Shown piece by piece: positions 6,056 to 7,891 of a stretch of DNA of 7,891 bases. This stretch comes from CAYTRP01 sp964625145 (lineage in GTDB: Bacteria; Sumerlaeota; Sumerlaeia; SLMS01; JAHLLQ01). The notes beneath the pieces are model-generated. The model was not told where the DNA came from. It saw only the letters and a program-made list of their open reading frames with translations, and searched no databases. Location: assembly GCA_964625145.1 (NCBI GenBank), contig CAZVAQ010000158.1, forward strand, positions 1 through 7,891, given 5' to 3'. Position 1 is the first letter of the stretch, and each line of letters begins with the position of its first letter. The position numbers and the translations under genes are program-made.

Positions 6056-6361
6056 CGGCGGGTGCGCCGCCAACGGCGGGTGGGTCCCGGCGTGCGGCTG
6101 CGGGTGTGCCGCCCGCGCCGGCTGTCCCGGCTCGGCCGCCAGCGCGGCGCCGGCGCCGATCACCAGGGCGCCCAGGGCGCCGGCGCGCAGCAGCCCGCGC
6201 CGGGAGGTCTCGGCGTTGACCAGATCGCCGAAGTACGGGTTGTCGGAGGTGTTCGGTGCCGGGTGCGAGCAGGCGTTGCCGCACCGGTACTGGCAGGTCA
6301 TCGGGCTGCGCCCGCCGGGGCGGGTCAGCAGCGGCAGCAACTTACGGGGCGGCGCCGTCAT
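6047..6361 (-). CDS. phoX: PhoX-family phosphatase, N-terminal fragment only
   Basis: The first 105 residues resemble actinobacterial PhoX (DUF839) secreted phosphatases, Ca/Fe enzymes that release phosphate from organic phosphoesters outside the cell. Family hallmarks are LLPLLTRPGGRS (8-19), MTCQYRCGNACSHPAPNTSD (21-40) and NPYFGDLV (41-48), then a twin-arginine signal TSRRGLLRAGALG (52-64) and hydrophobic run GALVIGAGAALAA (64-76). GGGAGGA sits three bases before the ATG, a strong ribosome binding site that fixes the start. After about residue 85-105 the frame leaves PhoX-like sequence and reads on through unrelated DNA to a stop at 5933. Full proteins have about 600-700 residues, so the catalytic domain is absent. 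I put the last actinobacterial codon near 6047, uncertain by some tens of bases. The break is best explained by the chimeric join, not by gene decay. Confidence 0.8.
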
Positions 6362-6364
6362 CGG

Positions 6365-6371
6365 TCCTCCC
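6365..6371 (-). promoter_or_regulatory. strong ribosome binding site of phoX
   Basis: GGGAGGA on the minus strand, three bases before the ATG at 6361. It settles this start over an in-frame alternative four codons upstream. Confidence 0.75.
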
Positions 6372-6591
6372 AATCGAGCTGACGACTCGGATCTACGGGC
6401 CGCACGCTAGAGACGGCAGGTGGACCGGCTACCACCCGAAGACTGACGCCAGCCGACCGGAAGGTGAACGATCCTTACGCCGCGACGGCTTCGCGCTCCG
6501 GCGCCAGGGCGCGGGCGAGCGCCGGTCTCTCAGGCCCACTCACGCGATCGGCGACCCGACAGCGATGTCGGCCGGATGACACCACCCACAA
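6372..6591. promoter_or_regulatory. phoX upstream region with a possible PHO box
   Basis: This is the gap between the terminator of the amphi-Trp gene and phoX, so it should hold the phoX promoter on the minus strand. GTTCACC (minus strand, 6469-6463) matches the core of the streptomycete PHO box, and 11 bases on comes GGTCGGC (6458-6452), a poor second repeat. TAGCGT (minus, 6409-6404) could be a -10 element but has no good -35 at the right distance. No gene is supported here. Confidence 0.4.
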
Positions 6592-6635
6592 CCGCCCGCC
6601 AGGCCTCCGGGCCACCCGGGGAACCTGGCGGGCGG
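6592..6635 (-). terminator. strong hairpin terminator of the amphi-Trp gene
   Basis: CCGCCCGCCAGG (6592-6603) and CCTGGCGGGCGG (6624-6635) are perfect 12-bp inverted repeats. Inside them CCGGG (6607-6611) and CCCGG (6615-6619) can form a second stem. The hairpin starts 9 bp beyond the stop codon at 6645 and has no T run after it, as is common for actinobacterial terminators. Confidence 0.8.
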
Positions 6636-6644
6636 CACGATCGG

Positions 6645-7172
6645 CTAGGCGGAGGTCGACCCGCCCGCCACGTTCTCCTGGGCGGAGGTGGACCCGCCCG
6701 CGGCGTTCTCCTGGGCCGACGGCGCGCTCGCCGGCGCGTCGCCCGACTCCTCGCCCTCTCCGGCGCCGGTACCCTCGGCCGCGGCGGGCGGTGCGCTGTC
6801 CTCGGCTACGCCGGCGTCCTCCCCGTCCTCGCCTTCGCCCGCCACCTCGTCCTCGTCGTCCTCGTCCTCGTCCTCGCCGTCTCCGTCTTCGTCGTCCTCG
6901 TCGTCGTCCTCGTCGTCGTCCTCGTCGTCGTCCTCATCGGAGGAACGCTCCCCGGCTCCCGGGCCGTTCCAAGTGAGCTCGATCTCGAGCGAGATCTCGC
7001 CGTCGTCTTCCCGCTCGATCTCCAGCTCGCACTCGACCACGTCGGGGACCTCGAGCACACCGCCGGCCCCGTAGAAGATCCGGCCGTCGGCCTCCAGTCG
7101 GTCGGCGAGCAGGCGCAGCCAAGCGGCCAGATCGGCGCGCGACACGTCGCGCGAATCCTCGAAAAGCGTCAT
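6645..7172 (-). CDS. amphi-Trp domain protein with long acidic tail
   Basis: This 175-residue protein has two parts. Residues 1 to about 72 match the small amphi-Trp domain: MTLFEDSRDVSRADLAAWLR forms an amphipathic helix with the family tryptophan (W18), then LADRLEADG, a short strand pair FYGAGGVLEVPDVVECELEIE, and the closing ISLEIELTW (61-69). The role of this domain is unknown. From about 77 the chain is almost pure Asp/Glu (a D-E-D-D repeat coded by GAC/GAG runs) to about 115, followed by an Ala/Gly/Glu/Ser region and an 11-residue tandem repeat at the C-terminus. The tail is surely disordered and highly negative. The ATG at 7172 is chosen because the domain begins there; the in-frame extension upstream is Arg/Gly/Pro-rich and low-complexity. 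No clear ribosome binding site precedes it, so translation may be leaderless. It is soluble, with no signal peptide. Confidence 0.85.
   Translation of the reverse strand: MTLFEDSRDVSRADLAAWLRLLADRLEADGRIFYGAGGVLEVPDVVECELEIEREDDGEISLEIELTWNGPGAGERSSDEDDDEDDDEDDDEDDEDGDGEDEDEDDEDEVAGEGEDGEDAGVAEDSAPPAAAEGTGAGEGEESGDAPASAPSAQENAAGGSTSAQENVAGGSTSA
6650..6717. repeat. 33-bp tandem repeat coding the C-terminus of the amphi-Trp protein
   Basis: Two copies with few differences (GCGGAGGT[C/G]GACCCGCCCG...TTCTCCTGG) follow one another, each coding S-A-Q-E-N-[V/A]-A-G-G-S-T on the minus strand. The period is a multiple of three, so copy-number change keeps the frame. Confidence 0.85.
6846..6940. repeat. 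imperfect GTC/CTC trinucleotide repeat coding a poly-acidic stretch
   Basis: About 95 bp consist almost wholly of TCG/TCC triplets on the plus strand, in groups such as TCGTCGTCC, which read as GAC/GAG/GAT codons on the minus strand. The nine-base sub-unit TCGTCGTCC recurs in the right half, coding D-D-E. This is a likely site of copy-number change and of sequencing or assembly error. Confidence 0.9.
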
Positions 7173-7252
7173 GGCGACAATGCTCGCACCGGTCGACAAA
7201 CCAACGGGGGACGGGGCGGCGGCGCGAATCCGAGGGGGACGAGGCGGCGGCC

Positions 7253-7315
7253 CGTACCGGCCGGGTGGGCGGCCGTACCGGCCGGACCGCCGCTCGTACC
7301 GCCGCTTCTCGCCGC
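7253..7315. repeat. 21-bp tandem repeat between genes
   Basis: CGTACCG recurs at 7253, 7274 and 7295, exactly 21 bp apart. Units one and two share CGTACCGGCCGG; unit three shares only CGTACCG and then diverges. It lies in the 182-bp space between the TIM-barrel gene and the amphi-Trp gene, roughly 80-140 bp upstream of the amphi-Trp start, where promoter or binding sites would be expected. Confidence 0.7.
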
Positions 7316-7353
7316 GGGGCGAGGCGGACCCTGACCCCGGCTCGGAGCCCGGG
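7308..7353 (-). terminator. paired hairpins downstream of the TIM-barrel gene
   Basis: Just beyond the stop codon at 7355 the minus strand reads CCCGGGCTCCGAGCCGGG (7353-7336), a GC hairpin with one bulged base. Another follows: CTCGCC-GCGG-GGCGAG (7308-7323) with a perfect 6-bp stem. No T run follows either. Together they would end transcription in a high-GC actinobacterium. Confidence 0.5.
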
Positions 7354-7354
7354 C

Positions 7355-7891
7355 CTACCCGCCCGATCGCGAGCTCAGGGAGGCGTAGGCCTCGGCGAGC
7401 GCGGCGAAGGCCGCCTTCGGCTCCCACGGCAGGTCCGGGTAGGTGTCGCCGTGCCGACCGTCGAGGACCTTGACCACGCCGTAGCTGGCGAGGTCCAGGT
7501 CGTCGCGCGGGTCGCCGTCGGGGCGGTGCGGGTACTGGTAGAGCGCGAACGTGAAGGCGAACGCGCTGTCGACCCCCTCGGCTTCGAAGATCTCGATGAG
7601 CTCACGCAGGTACGCGGCCTGGCCGGCCTCGTCACGGTGGTAGACACCGTTGATCCGCACGGGTACGCGGGTGTCCGGGTCGACCTGGGCGATCTCCAGA
7701 CCACGGGCTCCGTCGTCGCCGGCCCCGCGGTAGGTCGCGGAGCCGAACTCAGTGATCGCGAGCGGCTTGCCCTGTGCGGCCAGGATCCGGACCCCTTCGA
7801 CGAACCGGTCGGCCAGCTCCTTGGTCCGATAGAGGTCGATCGAGATGATGTCGAACGGCGTCCAGTCCACACGCTCCAGTTGGGTGGCGGC
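7355..7891 (-). CDS. glycoside-hydrolase-like TIM-barrel protein, C-terminal part
   Basis: The gene enters from the right edge; 178 residues to the stop are present. The sequence reads ...RVDWTPFDIISIDLYRT..., then KPLAITEFGSATYRGAGD, then HRDEAGQAAYLRELIEIFEAEGVDSAFAFTFALYQYPH and DLASYGVVKVLDG...PWEPKAAFAAL. The ITEFG strand end carries a Glu (codon 7748-7750) in the position of a glycoside hydrolase nucleophile, and the following alternation of helix and strand (AFAFTFALYQ) fits the last strands of a (beta/alpha)8 barrel. From memory, close relatives in actinobacteria are often labelled 'abortive (phage) infection protein'; nothing in the visible sequence supports a defence role, and that label is probably historical. 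No signal peptide can be judged because the N-terminus lies outside the window. Two hairpins follow the stop codon. Confidence 0.75.
   Translation of the reverse strand, partial: AATQLERVDWTPFDIISIDLYRTKELADRFVEGVRILAAQGKPLAITEFGSATYRGAGDDGARGLEIAQVDPDTRVPVRINGVYHRDEAGQAAYLRELIEIFEAEGVDSAFAFTFALYQYPHRPDGDPRDDLDLASYGVVKVLDGRHGDTYPDLPWEPKAAFAALAEAYASLSSRSGG

Noticed and set aside
6010..6361. Recent horizontal transfer of an actinobacterial segment into the left genome
   Set aside because: No integrase, insertion sequence, tRNA or direct repeat at the border, and the transferred gene would be cut in half; an assembly chimera is simpler.
6464..7334. Plus-strand frames rich in Ser, Arg/Pro or Val/Leu opposite the amphi-Trp gene
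   Set aside because: They arise from reading the triplet repeat on the other strand; the minus frame has a recognisable domain.

Overview
The window looks like two unrelated pieces of bacterial DNA joined in one contig. Bases 1 to about 6030 carry genes whose style fits a deep-branching, Gram-negative-type, high-GC bacterium, most likely of the Sumerlaeota/Hydrogenedentota/Planctomycetes sort. The evidence is a type IV pilin-like protein with a MKSG|FTLIEL leader and a 'NFLEAQTRAKVSR' stretch, a secreted laminin-G-like protein, and short purine-rich tandem repeats between genes. From about 6030 to the end the sequence is actinobacterial in character: very high GC, a PhoX-type Tat-exported phosphatase N-terminus, an amphi-Trp protein, and a TIM-barrel protein of a family common in Streptomyces relatives. 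The phylum guesses are inference; no database was searched.

Left part. A prephenate dehydratase gene (minus, 29-1033) lies divergent from a beta-hydroxyacid dehydrogenase gene (plus, 1150-2043). The latter converges on a gamma-glutamyltransferase-like gene (minus, 2060-3634). Then come about 420 bp without genes, holding a 10/9-bp minisatellite, a 100-N gap flanked by two identical 55-bp copies, and a probable terminator. After this lies a likely two-gene operon on the minus strand: a secreted laminin-G-like protein (4761-5819), then a pilin-like protein (4058-4720), 40 bp apart.

Join. The actinobacterial phoX gene (minus, start 6361) reads leftwards and loses its homology at about residue 105 of an expected 600-700, where the DNA turns less GC-rich and is no longer PhoX-like. 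I read this as an assembly chimera rather than a biological insertion.

Right part. All genes are on the minus strand: the C-terminal half of a glycoside-hydrolase-like TIM-barrel protein (7355 to beyond the window), an amphi-Trp protein with a long Asp/Glu tail (6645-7172) and a strong hairpin terminator, then the phoX fragment with a possible PHO box upstream.

The genes do not form one obvious pathway. The main points for a reader are the chimeric join, the gap flanked by contig-end repeats, the shortened chorismate-mutase region of the PheA protein, the secreted-protein/pilin pair, and the low-complexity acidic tail of the amphi-Trp protein. I see no convincing new defence, mobile or RNA system here.
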